DNA of 64,000 nucleotides from Fundidesulfovibrio magnetotacticus (GTDB lineage: Bacteria; Desulfobacterota; Desulfovibrionia; Desulfovibrionales; Desulfovibrionaceae). The position numbers and the translations under genes are program-made. Location: positions 141,796 to 205,795 of the forward strand of contig NZ_BLTE01000006.1 in assembly GCF_013019105.1 (NCBI RefSeq), written 5' to 3'. The notes under the pieces were generated by a model, which ran no database searches, was not told the origin of the DNA, and saw nothing but the letters and a program-made list of their open reading frames with translations. The number at the start of each line of letters is the position of its first letter. Within the stretch, counting starts at the first letter, position 1. Of the stretch, positions 19,094 to 29,811 are shown in pieces.

Positions 19094-20071
19094 CTAGAAA
19101 TGGGTTTCTTCCTCCCGCAGCACCTGGAAGGCCTTGTTGGACTTCACGGTGCCGGGGACGCCCCAGAATTTTTTCACGCCCTGCACTTCCACCTTGAGCA
19201 GGTCTTCCACGTCGGTGTCCAGGAGGATGATGTCGCCCTCCTTGAGCGAGAGCAGCTGCCGCCCCGAGAGCTGGGTCTTGCCGAATTCCACCACCAGTTC
19301 CACGGGGGTCTCCATGAGCCGCTCCTTGAAGCGGCTGATCCAGGCGTGGTCCACTTCCAGGCGCTCGGACTGGAAGGAGGCGTAGAGCTTGGAGCGGATG
19401 GGCTCGATGGTGGCGTAGGGCAGGCAGGCGATCATGGAGCCGATGGCGTTCTCCAGCTCCACCTCGAAGGTGACCACCACCACCACGTCGGAGGGGGGCA
19501 CGATGGCCGCGAACTGGGGGTTTATCTCGGAGCGTATCAGCTCCACGTGCACCTCGTGCACGGGCCGCCAGGCGTCCTCCAGGTTGGCCAGGGCGATCTT
19601 GACCACCTTGGCGATGATGGCCTGCTCGATGGGGGTGAAGTCGCGCCCCTCCACCTTGGGCTGGCTGCCCGCGCCGCCGAAGAAGTTCTCCACCAGGGCG
19701 AACACCAGGCGCGAGTCCACCACGAGGATGGCGTTGCCGCGCAGGGGGTCGAGCTTGAAGATGTTGATGGAGGTGGGCACGGGCAGGCTGCGCATGAAGT
19801 CGCCGAACTTGGACATGTCGATGGAGATGGGGTTCACGTCCACGCGCTTGCGCATGGCGTTGGCCATGGCGTTGGTGGCCAGCCGCGCGAAGCGGTCGTT
19901 GATGATCTCCAGCACGGGCATGCGCCCGCGGATGATGCGGTCCTGGTTGGAGAGATCGAAGGGGACGATGCCCGAGTCGTCCTCAAGGATCTCGGACTCG
20001 GACTCGATTTCGCCGCCCGTGAGCCCGCGCAGTAAGGTATCGACCTCGTCCTGGCTGAGGATCTTGCTCAT
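19094..20071 (-). CDS. fliM: Flagellar motor switch protein FliM
   Basis: A 325-residue protein of standard length. The N-terminus MSKILSQDEVDTLLRGLTGG contains the LSQDEVDxLL segment that binds phosphorylated CheY. The middle domain carries FGGAG (in VENFFGGAGSQP), part of the FliG contact region, and the C-terminus a SpoA domain (VVEFGKTQLSGRQLLSLKEG). It is the C-ring component controlling rotation direction. It begins 9 bp after fliL. Confidence 0.96.
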   Translation of the reverse strand: MSKILSQDEVDTLLRGLTGGEIESESEILEDDSGIVPFDLSNQDRIIRGRMPVLEIINDRFARLATNAMANAMRKRVDVNPISIDMSKFGDFMRSLPVPTSINIFKLDPLRGNAILVVDSRLVFALVENFFGGAGSQPKVEGRDFTPIEQAIIAKVVKIALANLEDAWRPVHEVHVELIRSEINPQFAAIVPPSDVVVVVTFEVELENAIGSMIACLPYATIEPIRSKLYASFQSERLEVDHAWISRFKERLMETPVELVVEFGKTQLSGRQLLSLKEGDIILLDTDVEDLLKVEVQGVKKFWGVPGTVKSNKAFQVLREEETHF

Positions 20072-20080
20072 GGCCGGTCC

Positions 20081-20671
20081 CTACTGGATCACCCGGTCGG
20101 TGATGAACACCTGCTTGACCTTCCCCTGCCCCATGATCTGGTTCACGCGGCCCTGCAACTCGGTGCGGAAGGCCAGCATGCCGTCCACGGAGGAGAGGTC
20201 CTCGCTGGTCTTGGACCAGAGCAGCGTGAGCACGGCGTCCTTGACGCGCGCCTGGTACTTTTCCGCGAATTCGGAGGCGGCGTGGGCGTCCGCGAAGTCG
20301 AACTCCACGGAAAGGCGCACGTAGCGCTTGCCGCCCGGGTCGGCCAAGTTGGTGACGATGTTGGCGATGGAGGTGACGGGCTTGTTCTTTTCGTCCTTCT
20401 TGCCGCCTTCCTCTTTCTTTTCTTCTTTTTTCTCTTCCTTTTTCTCTTCTTTCTTCTTTTCGTCCTTCTTCTCGGCCTTCTTCTCGCCGTCGGCGGGGGC
20501 CTGCTCTTCCGTGCCCTCGGCGGGAGGCGGGGCGAAGAACTTCAGGTAGGCGAAATACCCGCCGCCGCCCAGGGCGGCCAGGATCACCACCAGGATGATG
20601 ATGAGCAGAAGCTTGCTCTTTTTCTTTTTCGGAGCGCCTTCCGCGCTTTCTTCTTCCACTTTCTTGGCCAT
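20081..20671 (-). CDS. fliL: Flagellar basal body-associated protein FliL
   Basis: A 196-residue protein: a Lys-rich cytoplasmic tail, one membrane helix (about residues 21-43), a highly charged Lys/Glu low-complexity linker (about 61-97) and a periplasmic FliL domain (PVTSIANIVTNLADPGGKRY.. to the end). FliL rings associate with stator units and support torque. The length and regularity of the KE linker are greater than in enteric FliL. Confidence 0.93.
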   Translation of the reverse strand: MAKKVEEESAEGAPKKKKSKLLLIIILVVILAALGGGGYFAYLKFFAPPPAEGTEEQAPADGEKKAEKKDEKKKEEKKEEKKEEKKEEGGKKDEKNKPVTSIANIVTNLADPGGKRYVRLSVEFDFADAHAASEFAEKYQARVKDAVLTLLWSKTSEDLSSVDGMLAFRTELQGRVNQIMGQGKVKQVFITDRVIQ

Positions 20672-20690
20672 GTGCGGCTCCTCGCTTGGT

Positions 20691-21389
20691 TCAGCCTTCG
20701 CGCGCCCCGAAGAGGTCGGTGCCCACGCGCACCAGGGTGGCCCCTTCCTCCACGGCGGTCTCCAGGTCGTGGGACATGCCCATGGAGAGCTCCGGCAGCT
20801 CGCGCCCGAGTCGCTCCGAAAGGCGCTCCCGCAGCCCTCGCGCCCGGGCGAACAGGCCCCGGTTGGCCTCGGGGTCCTCGTTCCAGGGGGGCATGAGCAT
20901 CAGCCCGCGCAGTTCCAGGCCCGGCAGCTCCTCGAAGGCCTCGGCCAGGGACTCCACGTCCTCCGGGCGGCAGCCGGATTTGGCCGCCTCGCAGGCCAGG
21001 TTGGCCTGCACGAGCACCCCCTGGCGCACGCCCAGCGCCGACGATTTTTCATGCAATACGCGGGCCAGCTCAAGGGAGTCAACGGAATGGATCAACTCGA
21101 AGCGCCCGGCGACGTATTTCACCTTGTTCTTCTGAAGCTTGCCGATGAAGTGCCAGCTCAGGCCCAGGGGGGACAGGGCGTCCATCTTGGGCAGGGCCTC
21201 CTGCACGTAGGACTCGCCGAAGAGCGTCTGCCCGGCCCGGGCCAGGGCCCCCACGGCCTGGGCCGGATGGGTCTTGGAGACGGCCACCAGGGTGACCGAC
21301 GCGGGGTCGCGCCCGGCCCGGGCGCAGGCCGCCGCGATGCGCTCGCGCACGCGCTCCAGGCGTTCGTGTGGGGAAAGGCTCACCGTCAT
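20691..21389 (-). CDS. YggS/PROSC family PLP-binding protein
   Basis: A 232-residue single-domain PLP protein with the Schiff-base lysine in LVAVSKTHP (about residue 35-36), HFIGKLQKNK and LMLMPPWNEDPE. In most homologues the middle motif reads GxLQxNK, as here. The family keeps PLP and amino/keto-acid pools in balance and is not itself an enzyme. It is 19 bp upstream of fliL on the same strand, so it may lead the flagellar transcript. Confidence 0.93.
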   Translation of the reverse strand: MTVSLSPHERLERVRERIAAACARAGRDPASVTLVAVSKTHPAQAVGALARAGQTLFGESYVQEALPKMDALSPLGLSWHFIGKLQKNKVKYVAGRFELIHSVDSLELARVLHEKSSALGVRQGVLVQANLACEAAKSGCRPEDVESLAEAFEELPGLELRGLMLMPPWNEDPEANRGLFARARGLRERLSERLGRELPELSMGMSHDLETAVEEGATLVRVGTDLFGAREG

Positions 21390-21512
21390 GGGAGGGGGCT
21401 ACCACATTCGCGCCCGATGGGAAATGGCCCCGGAGGCAGCGCGGCGCGGGCCTTGACCCCGCGCCCGGGCGCGGTCATCCTGGGCGCAAACCGCCCAAGC
21501 AGGGAGCACCCC

Positions 21513-22367
21513 GTGGAAGAACTCGCACGCGCCATGGCCGCCTGGATGGACGACCGCGCCCACAACGCCCTGGAACCCGGTTCGTCCCTGCCCGCCTTCG
21601 ACGCGCCCCTGCTGGGCTGCGCCTCGGGCGCGGACCCTCTCTTCGCGCGCATCCGCGCCGACATCGGGGAGGACTTCTACTGGTCACCGGCCCAGGCTCA
21701 CGCCTGGGCCTTCCCGGACGACCCGGCCGAGGACGAAGAACTCTCCGTGATCGCCTGGGTCCTCCCCCAGACCCGAGACACCCGTCAGGCGCATCGCAAG
21801 GCCCGCGAGCTGCCCAGCGCCCAGTGGAGCAAGGCCCGGCATTACGGGGAGCAGGTCAACGAGGCCCTGCGCCGCCACGTGGTGGAGCTTCTGGCCGCGC
21901 GCGGCGTGCGGGCCTGCGCCCCGGCGCTGCTGCCCCAGTGGGGGCGGGCCGTGTCGGAGCGCTTCGGCTTTGCGTCCACGTGGTCGGAGCGCCATGCGGC
22001 CCACGTCTGCGGCCTGGGGTGCTTCGGGCTCTCCGACGGGCTGATCACCCGGGCGGGCAAGGCCGTGCGGGTGGGCTCCGTGGTGGCGCGCGCGGCGTTC
22101 GCGCCCACGCCCCGGCCCTACGAGCGCCACGACGAGTGGTGCCTGCGCGCCCGGGGCGTGCCCTGCCGGGCCTGCATGAAGCGCTGCCCGGCCGGGGCCA
22201 TCAGCGAAGCCGGGCACGACAAGGGCAAATGCAAGGCCTACATCCGGGGCGTCACGGCCCCGTGGGTGGCCTCGGACCAGCTGGGCTTCCCCGTGAACAG
22301 CTGCGGCTTCTGCCAGACCGGCACGCCCTGCGAGGCGGGCGTGCCGCCTGTGAAGAAGTCCCGTTAG
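21513..22367 (+). CDS. QueG-like (COG1600-type) 4Fe-4S protein
   Basis: A 284-residue soluble protein. Iron-sulfur ligands are visible as CRACMKRCPAGAIS (CxxCxxxCP), KCKAY, and CGFCQTGTPCE; preceded by VCGLGCFGLSDGLI, a segment typical of the epoxyqueuosine-reductase-related proteins. It lacks the full length and cobalamin-site context of true QueG (about 350-380 residues), so I call it QueG-like. The GTG at 21513 is preceded by AGGGAG; a longer frame upstream is a shadow of yggS. It diverges from yggS. Confidence 0.75.
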   Translation: MEELARAMAAWMDDRAHNALEPGSSLPAFDAPLLGCASGADPLFARIRADIGEDFYWSPAQAHAWAFPDDPAEDEELSVIAWVLPQTRDTRQAHRKARELPSAQWSKARHYGEQVNEALRRHVVELLAARGVRACAPALLPQWGRAVSERFGFASTWSERHAAHVCGLGCFGLSDGLITRAGKAVRVGSVVARAAFAPTPRPYERHDEWCLRARGVPCRACMKRCPAGAISEAGHDKGKCKAYIRGVTAPWVASDQLGFPVNSCGFCQTGTPCEAGVPPVKKSR

Positions 22368-22395
22368 CGGCCGCCGGGGAGTTGTCCACGGGCCG

Positions 22396-23826
22396 CTAGA
22401 GCCGGGCCACGCCCAGGAACACGGCCATGAGCGCCCCGGCCAGGGCCGCGTAGGCGGGCTCCGTCCACGGACGCGACCGGCCCAGGAACGTGAGCGAGAG
22501 CACCCCGTGCGGGCAGCGCTCCAGGCAGTCCCGGCACAGCGAACAGGAGACGCCCGGCGCGCGCCGGGCCAGGTCTTCCGGGCGCAGGGCGTCGTAGCGG
22601 CAGGCCCGGGCGCAGCGCCCGCAGCCCGTGCAGCCCTCGGCCACGGCCAGACGCCAGGGCGAAAGCCTGCCCAGGAGTCCGGCCGCCAGACCCATGGGGC
22701 ACCAGCCTGCGCAGTGGGCCATCACGCCCAGGCGGCGCGAGACGAAGAGCATCACCCCCACCCCCGCCAGGCCGAACCCGGCGGCCAGGGCTCCGGCCGT
22801 CCAGGCCGGAACGCCCGCGCGTCCCATCGCCCAGGCTCCGCCCAGCGCCAGGGCGGCCAGGACCGCGCGCGCCGCGCGCATGCGCCGGGGGGCCTCGGCG
22901 GGGCGCTTGAGCGCCTGGGAGCAGGCGCTGTCCCAGGCCCCGATGTAGCACAGGTGGCTGCACCAGCCCGGCCCCACAAGAAGCACCGCCCCGGCGAAGA
23001 GCGCGAGCATGAACAGGCCCTCGCCCCGGTAGAGCGGCCCCGCCGCGATGAGCGCGGGCACGGGCAGGTGCAGCGCGCCGCTCATGAGGAAGCGGTCGAA
23101 CCCGGCCAGGCCCAGGGCCAGCTGGGCGAAGAAGGCCGCGGAGAAGACGCCCCAGAGCAGCCTGCGCGCCCGGCCGCCGTCCTTGCGCAGCAGGGCCTCG
23201 GCGGCGAAGCCCGCGTAGAGGGCCAGGAGCGCCGCTTCCAGCCACCCCGCGCCAGGGACGAAGCGCTCGGCCAGGAGCATGGGCCGCGCGGCCTTGAGCT
23301 GCACTGCGGCCAGCCCCGCGAAGGCCAGCGCGGCGGCGGCGAGGCCCGGCCAGGGGGAGCGCCCGGCCAGGGCGGGCGAGGCCGCGACCGCGCGCGGGGC
23401 CACCTCGGAGCGGCCCTCGCGACTTGCCGTCTCCTCCTCCGGGCTCGCTCCTGTCGGGCCTTCGGGGGCGGCGTCTCCCGGGCTCTCCCGCCCGGCCCGC
23501 GCCGTGGGGGAAAGGGGGCGCTCCAGGGCCCAGGCCGCCGCAAGCGGGACCAGGGCCGAGGCAGAGAGGATCAGGGCCAGGCGCATCCAGGGCGCGCCCA
23601 TGGCGGAGCGCAGCATGATGAAATGGAGCATGGTGTCCACCAGCACCAGGCTCCCGGCCAGCAGCGCCAGCTGGGCCGCGCGGCGGGCGAATTCCCTGCC
23701 GGTGAACAGGGCAAGCGCCGGGACCAGCCAGGCCAGGGCCTCGGGCAGGCCGTGCCAGCGGTGGGCGTGGGCCGCCGGGAGCAGGAAGCCCAGGGCCGCC
23801 AGGAGCGTCAGGAGCGCGCGTCGCAT
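22396..23826 (-). CDS. NapH/CcoG-like polyferredoxin membrane protein
   Basis: A 476-residue protein. It has about ten hydrophobic helices and two C-terminal 4Fe-4S motifs: CTGCGRCARACRYDAL and CSLCRDCLERCPHG. Short Cys motifs in loops (GPGWCSHLCYIGAWD and HCAGWCPMG) match the NapH/RdxA/YccM family. These proteins pass electrons from quinol to periplasmic or membrane partners. GGAGGT lies 5 bp before the ATG at 23826, so I preferred it over an upstream frame start. An Ala/Pro/Glu-rich insert (about residues 105-165) breaks the helices. It diverges from a Crp/Fnr regulator, which probably controls it. Confidence 0.82.
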   Translation of the reverse strand: MRRALLTLLAALGFLLPAAHAHRWHGLPEALAWLVPALALFTGREFARRAAQLALLAGSLVLVDTMLHFIMLRSAMGAPWMRLALILSASALVPLAAAWALERPLSPTARAGRESPGDAAPEGPTGASPEEETASREGRSEVAPRAVAASPALAGRSPWPGLAAAALAFAGLAAVQLKAARPMLLAERFVPGAGWLEAALLALYAGFAAEALLRKDGGRARRLLWGVFSAAFFAQLALGLAGFDRFLMSGALHLPVPALIAAGPLYRGEGLFMLALFAGAVLLVGPGWCSHLCYIGAWDSACSQALKRPAEAPRRMRAARAVLAALALGGAWAMGRAGVPAWTAGALAAGFGLAGVGVMLFVSRRLGVMAHCAGWCPMGLAAGLLGRLSPWRLAVAEGCTGCGRCARACRYDALRPEDLARRAPGVSCSLCRDCLERCPHGVLSLTFLGRSRPWTEPAYAALAGALMAVFLGVARL

Positions 23827-23879
23827 CGGTACCTCCACGTCGTCGGAGGCATTCCTACACGCCAACGGTCACGCGGGGT

Positions 23880-23893
23880 TTGATTTGCGTCAA
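23880..23893. promoter_or_regulatory. FNR-type box in the divergent promoter region
   Basis: TTGAT-TTGC-GTCAA differs from the classical FNR box (TTGAT-N4-ATCAA) at one position. It lies 23 bp before the Crp/Fnr start and 54 bp before the iron-sulfur protein start, in an 89-bp gap, so it could serve autoregulation and control of the divergent gene. Confidence 0.55.
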
Positions 23894-23915
23894 AATGCGG
23901 GTACACCCACGCCCC

Positions 23916-24614
23916 ATGGAGAAAAAATCCCCTTCCACCCTGTCGATCCTGGCCAAGGCGCCGCTGTTTTCCGGTCTTTCCCCGGCGCAGCTCGCCACGC
24001 TCGAAAACAACTCCGCCGTGCTCCGGCTGGACAAGGGGCAGGTGGTGTTTTTCGAGGGCGCGGAGGCCAAGGGCCTCTACGTGCTGCTCTCGGGACAGGT
24101 GAAGATCTACAAGTCCTCGTCCGAGGGCAAGGAGCAGATCCTCCACGTGCTGGGGCCGGGCGAGCCCTTCGCCGAGGTGCCCATGTTCCAGGGCACGCGT
24201 TTCCCGGCCAACGCCATGGCCATCCAGCCCAGTTCGGTGCTCTACCTGGAAAAGAGCGTGCTCACCCGGCTCATGGAGCGCGACGCGGGCTTCGCCATGG
24301 CCATGCTGGCGGCCCTCTCCCAGCGCCTGCGCCAGATGGCCACCATGATCGGCCAGCTCACCCTGCGCGAGGTGCCCGCCCGTCTGGCGGCCTACCTGCT
24401 GCACCAGTCCGAGGGCAAGGACTCCCCAGCCTTCGATCTGGACATGAGCAAGGGCCACCTGGCCGGGTTCCTGGGGGCCACGCGCGAGGCGCTCTCCCGC
24501 GCCCTGGCCCGCCTGGAGGACCAGGGATACATCACCATGCGCGGGCGCAACATCACCATCGAGGACTTCGAGCGCCTGCGCGAACTCTCCGAGGGCGAGA
24601 CGCGCCTGAAGTAG
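23916..24614 (+). CDS. Crp/Fnr family transcriptional regulator
   Basis: A 232-residue regulator from the ATG at 23916 (MEKKSPSTLSILAKAPLFSG). A cyclic-nucleotide-binding-like beta-roll occupies residues about 15-125 and an HTH of the Crp type lies near 170-215 (MSKGHLAGFLGATREALSRA). It has no N-terminal Cys cluster, so it is not an oxygen-sensing [4Fe-4S] FNR; ligands in related Desulfovibrio regulators include heme/NO or small molecules, but none can be read here. The near-FNR box just upstream and the divergent electron-transfer gene suggest a redox regulon. Confidence 0.9.
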   Translation: MEKKSPSTLSILAKAPLFSGLSPAQLATLENNSAVLRLDKGQVVFFEGAEAKGLYVLLSGQVKIYKSSSEGKEQILHVLGPGEPFAEVPMFQGTRFPANAMAIQPSSVLYLEKSVLTRLMERDAGFAMAMLAALSQRLRQMATMIGQLTLREVPARLAAYLLHQSEGKDSPAFDLDMSKGHLAGFLGATREALSRALARLEDQGYITMRGRNITIEDFERLRELSEGETRLK

Positions 24615-24785
24615 CGCCGTAATCCCGACGCTCCGGCCCTCCGTACGGGGCTGCCCGCCGCGCCGACGGGCGACGCCCGGACGCCGGGCTGCGCCGGGCC
24701 GGACGGCGGCCGGACACGGCGCGCCCCCGGCCCCCCGCGCACCGCCGCTCCCTCGTGGCCTGGATGTTGCTAACGTCCCAGGGCC

Positions 24786-25226
24786 ATGACCAGACCCTTC
24801 CGTTTCACCCTCGCCCAGGTGCTCGACTACCGCGAACAGCTGGAAGACCAGGCCAAGCTGGCCCTGGCCAAGGCCCAGCAGGCCCTCCAGGAGCGCCTGG
24901 AGGCCACGGCCCGCCTGGACGCCTCCCTGCGCGAACACCTGGAGCGCATGGCCCGCGAGGGCGCGAGCGCCGCCGACTTCTGGCTGGGACGCAACTACGC
25001 CCGCCGCCTGGAGGAGGAACTTGCCTTCTCCCGCCTGGAGGAGGCGCGGCTGGCCCAGGACGTGCATCAACGCAGGCTCGAGCTGGTGGAGCGCTCCAAG
25101 GAACGCAAGCTTCTCGAAAAACTCAAGGAAACACAGGCGGTTCGCCATGAACGTGAAGAGCATCGCAAAGAGCAGGCCCAATTCGACGAAATGGCGACCC
25201 TTCGCTACCAGCCCCCGGTTGTCTAA
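24786..25226 (+). CDS. fliJ: Flagellar export chaperone FliJ
   Basis: A 146-residue, almost entirely alpha-helical coiled-coil protein (PFRFTLAQVLDYREQLEDQAK.. to RKEQAQFDEMATLRY), the length and start pattern of FliJ. FliJ is the central stalk of the FliHI ATPase in the flagellar export apparatus. It overlaps the MotE-like gene by 80 bp. The rest of the fliFGHI cluster is not here. Confidence 0.85.
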   Translation: MTRPFRFTLAQVLDYREQLEDQAKLALAKAQQALQERLEATARLDASLREHLERMAREGASAADFWLGRNYARRLEEELAFSRLEEARLAQDVHQRRLELVERSKERKLLEKLKETQAVRHEREEHRKEQAQFDEMATLRYQPPVV

Positions 25227-25950
25227 GGTCCTGCTGGCGGCCGCCGGCCTCGCGGCCGTGAAGCTCGCGCTGCTGCTCTTCATGGGGCTCTCCACGCCGG
25301 GCCAGCGCCAGCAGGCCCAGGCCCCGGTTGCCGCGCCACCGGCCCAGATGGCGGCCCAGATGGCGACCGCGGCCGCGCCAGTCCAGCCCGCCCCCAAGTC
25401 CGCGCTCCAGTCCGCCGCATCGCCCCCAGGGCAAGCCCCGGCCGCTAGCGCCCAGGCCCCCCTGGCGGCCGTGCGCGCCTCCATCCTGGAGGACGCCCCG
25501 GCCCACGCCGCCCAGCAGGCTCCCGCCCAGGACAAGAAGACCCCGGCCCAACCCCCGCAAGGCGTGCTCACCCTGGAGCAGCTCAAAACCCGCGCCGAGG
25601 AGCTGGAGCGCCGCGAACAGGCCCTGAAGTCCCTGGAATCGGACCTGAACACCCGCATGACCCAGCTGCAGAACCTCGAGAGCCTGCTCAAGGGCATGCT
25701 GGCCGAAGCCAAGTCCCTCAAGGACGAGAAGCTGCGCCACCTCATCGACGTGTACACCAACATGAAGGCCAAGCAGGCCGCCTCGGTGCTGGAGACCCTG
25801 GACGAGCAGATCGCCGTCAAAATCCTGGCGGGCATGAAGGGCCGCCAGGCCGGCGAGATCCTGACGTTCGTCTCGGCCAAGAAGGCCGCCAAGCTCTCCG
25901 AAGACCTCACCAAGCTCCAGACCGGCCCCGAGCTGCCCGAAAAGCCCTAG
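25147..25950 (+). CDS. MotE-like protein (flagellar stator chaperone type, MgtE-N-like C-terminus)
   Basis: A 267-residue protein: one N-terminal helix (about residues 27-44), a Pro/Ala/Gln-rich linker to about 135, a coiled coil (LEQLKTRAEELERREQALKS), and a C-terminal MgtE intracellular-domain-like segment (YTNMKAKQAASVLETLDEQI..ILAGMKGRQAGEIL). This layout is that of MotE, which aids PomA/MotA-type stator function, and the gene typically lies next to fliJ. The ATG at 25147 is within fliJ; a later start is possible but would cut the pre-helix segment. Confidence 0.8.
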   Translation: MNVKSIAKSRPNSTKWRPFATSPRLSKVLLAAAGLAAVKLALLLFMGLSTPGQRQQAQAPVAAPPAQMAAQMATAAAPVQPAPKSALQSAASPPGQAPAASAQAPLAAVRASILEDAPAHAAQQAPAQDKKTPAQPPQGVLTLEQLKTRAEELERREQALKSLESDLNTRMTQLQNLESLLKGMLAEAKSLKDEKLRHLIDVYTNMKAKQAASVLETLDEQIAVKILAGMKGRQAGEILTFVSAKKAAKLSEDLTKLQTGPELPEKP

Positions 25951-25972
25951 GCCCGGCCCCCAATGACGCCCT

Positions 25973-26017
25973 CCCGGCCCCGTCCGCGCGCACGCGCGGG
26001 CGGGGCCGGGCCTTTTT
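25973..26017 (+). terminator. Rho-independent terminator after the fliJ operon
   Basis: A stem of about 17 bp (CCCGGCCCCGTCCGCGC with its complement, one G-U) with a tiny loop is followed by CCTTTTT. It closes the fliJ/MotE transcript 23 bp after the stop. Confidence 0.85.
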
Positions 26018-26182
26018 CCCGTCGTAGATCATCGCCTCGTACTGCCGCGCCCGCACGGGCGGGGCCGGACCTCTGCGGCCCTCCCGCTCTGGCGTTCTGT
26101 TCCCAAAGCTCTTTGCGGCGAAAACCGCTTCACACGATCCTTTCACAATGGTAAGTTGAAGCTGGTTTCACCTAACCGCGAC

Positions 26183-26198
26183 CGATCCCTTCGGATCG
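26183..26198. promoter_or_regulatory. Small inverted repeat before the dual-kinase gene
   Basis: CGATCC-CTTC-GGATCG forms a perfect 6-bp hairpin 52 bp before the start codon at 26250. It could be an operator or a 5' leader hairpin; nothing else in the 230-bp leader stands out. Confidence 0.35.
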
Positions 26199-26249
26199 TT
26201 GTCAGGGCAGCCCAAAGCCGTGTCCGTCGGCTGTCCCCAAGGACTCGCC

Positions 26250-28934
<2,685 letters not shown>

Positions 28935-28968
28935 CCCCCGCGCCCCGAGCGTGTTCCATGCCCGGCCC

Positions 28969-29811
28969 ATGGAACCTACCCTCCGCCTGAAATGCACCCT
29001 GGCCTACCAGGGCACCGACTTCGCGGGCTGGCAGTATCAGCCCGAGGGGCGCGGGCGCAGCGTGCAGGCCTGCCTGGAAGAGGCCCTGGCCCGCCTGGCC
29101 GGACGGCCCGTGCGCGCCCACGGGGCCTCGCGCACCGACGCGGGCGTCCACGCCCTGCATCAGGTGGCCCACGCCGACGTGCCCGCCGCGCGCGCCCACC
29201 TCCCCTGGCGGCGCGCCCTCAACGCCCTCCTGCCCAGGGACATGGCCGTGCTCGCCGCGGAGGAGGTCTCCCGGGAGTTCCACGCCCGCTACGACGCCAC
29301 CGCCAAGACCTACGCCTACACCTTCTGGCTGGAGCAGGGCTTCCTCCTGCCCCAGCGCCGCCCCTTCGTCTGGGACGCGGGCAGCCTGGACCTGGACGCC
29401 ATGGACGAGGCGGCCCAGGCCTTCGTCGGCAGCCACGATTTCGCCGCATTCCAGAACGCGGGCACCCCCGTGGCGGACACCGTGCGCGAGGTCTTCTCCA
29501 TCACCCGCCACCCCGGCCCCACGCCCCACGAGGCCGTCTTCCGGGTGCGGGGCGGCGGCTTCCTCAAACAGATGGTGCGCAACATCATGGGCTGCCTGGC
29601 CTTGGCCGGGCAGGGTAAAGCAAACGCCCAAACCGTCCGATCCCTCCTGGAGACGAAGGACAGGACCCTCGCCCCGGCAACCGCCCCGGCCAGGGGGCTC
29701 TGCCTCGAACACATGGAGTTCGGCGGACGTGGACGAAAGCGGCGTCACCAAGGTCCAGACGGGGACCCTGGCGAGCACCTCCCGGATCAAGAGCGACTGG
29801 GCGGCCTCTGA
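28969..29811 (+). CDS. truA: tRNA pseudouridine(38-40) synthase TruA
   Basis: A 280-residue enzyme with catalytic Asp57 in GASRTDAGVHAL and C-terminal GGGFLKQMVRNIMG. It isomerises uridines 38-40 in the anticodon arm of tRNAs. I chose the ATG at 28969 (MEPTLRLKCTLAYQGTDF); an upstream frame only adds low-complexity residues. The last about 28 residues, after HMEFGG, are charged and not typical of the family; they are encoded in the 83-bp overlap with the next gene, so they may be a recent C-terminal extension. Confidence 0.95.
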   Translation: MEPTLRLKCTLAYQGTDFAGWQYQPEGRGRSVQACLEEALARLAGRPVRAHGASRTDAGVHALHQVAHADVPAARAHLPWRRALNALLPRDMAVLAAEEVSREFHARYDATAKTYAYTFWLEQGFLLPQRRPFVWDAGSLDLDAMDEAAQAFVGSHDFAAFQNAGTPVADTVREVFSITRHPGPTPHEAVFRVRGGGFLKQMVRNIMGCLALAGQGKANAQTVRSLLETKDRTLAPATAPARGLCLEHMEFGGRGRKRRHQGPDGDPGEHLPDQERLGGL

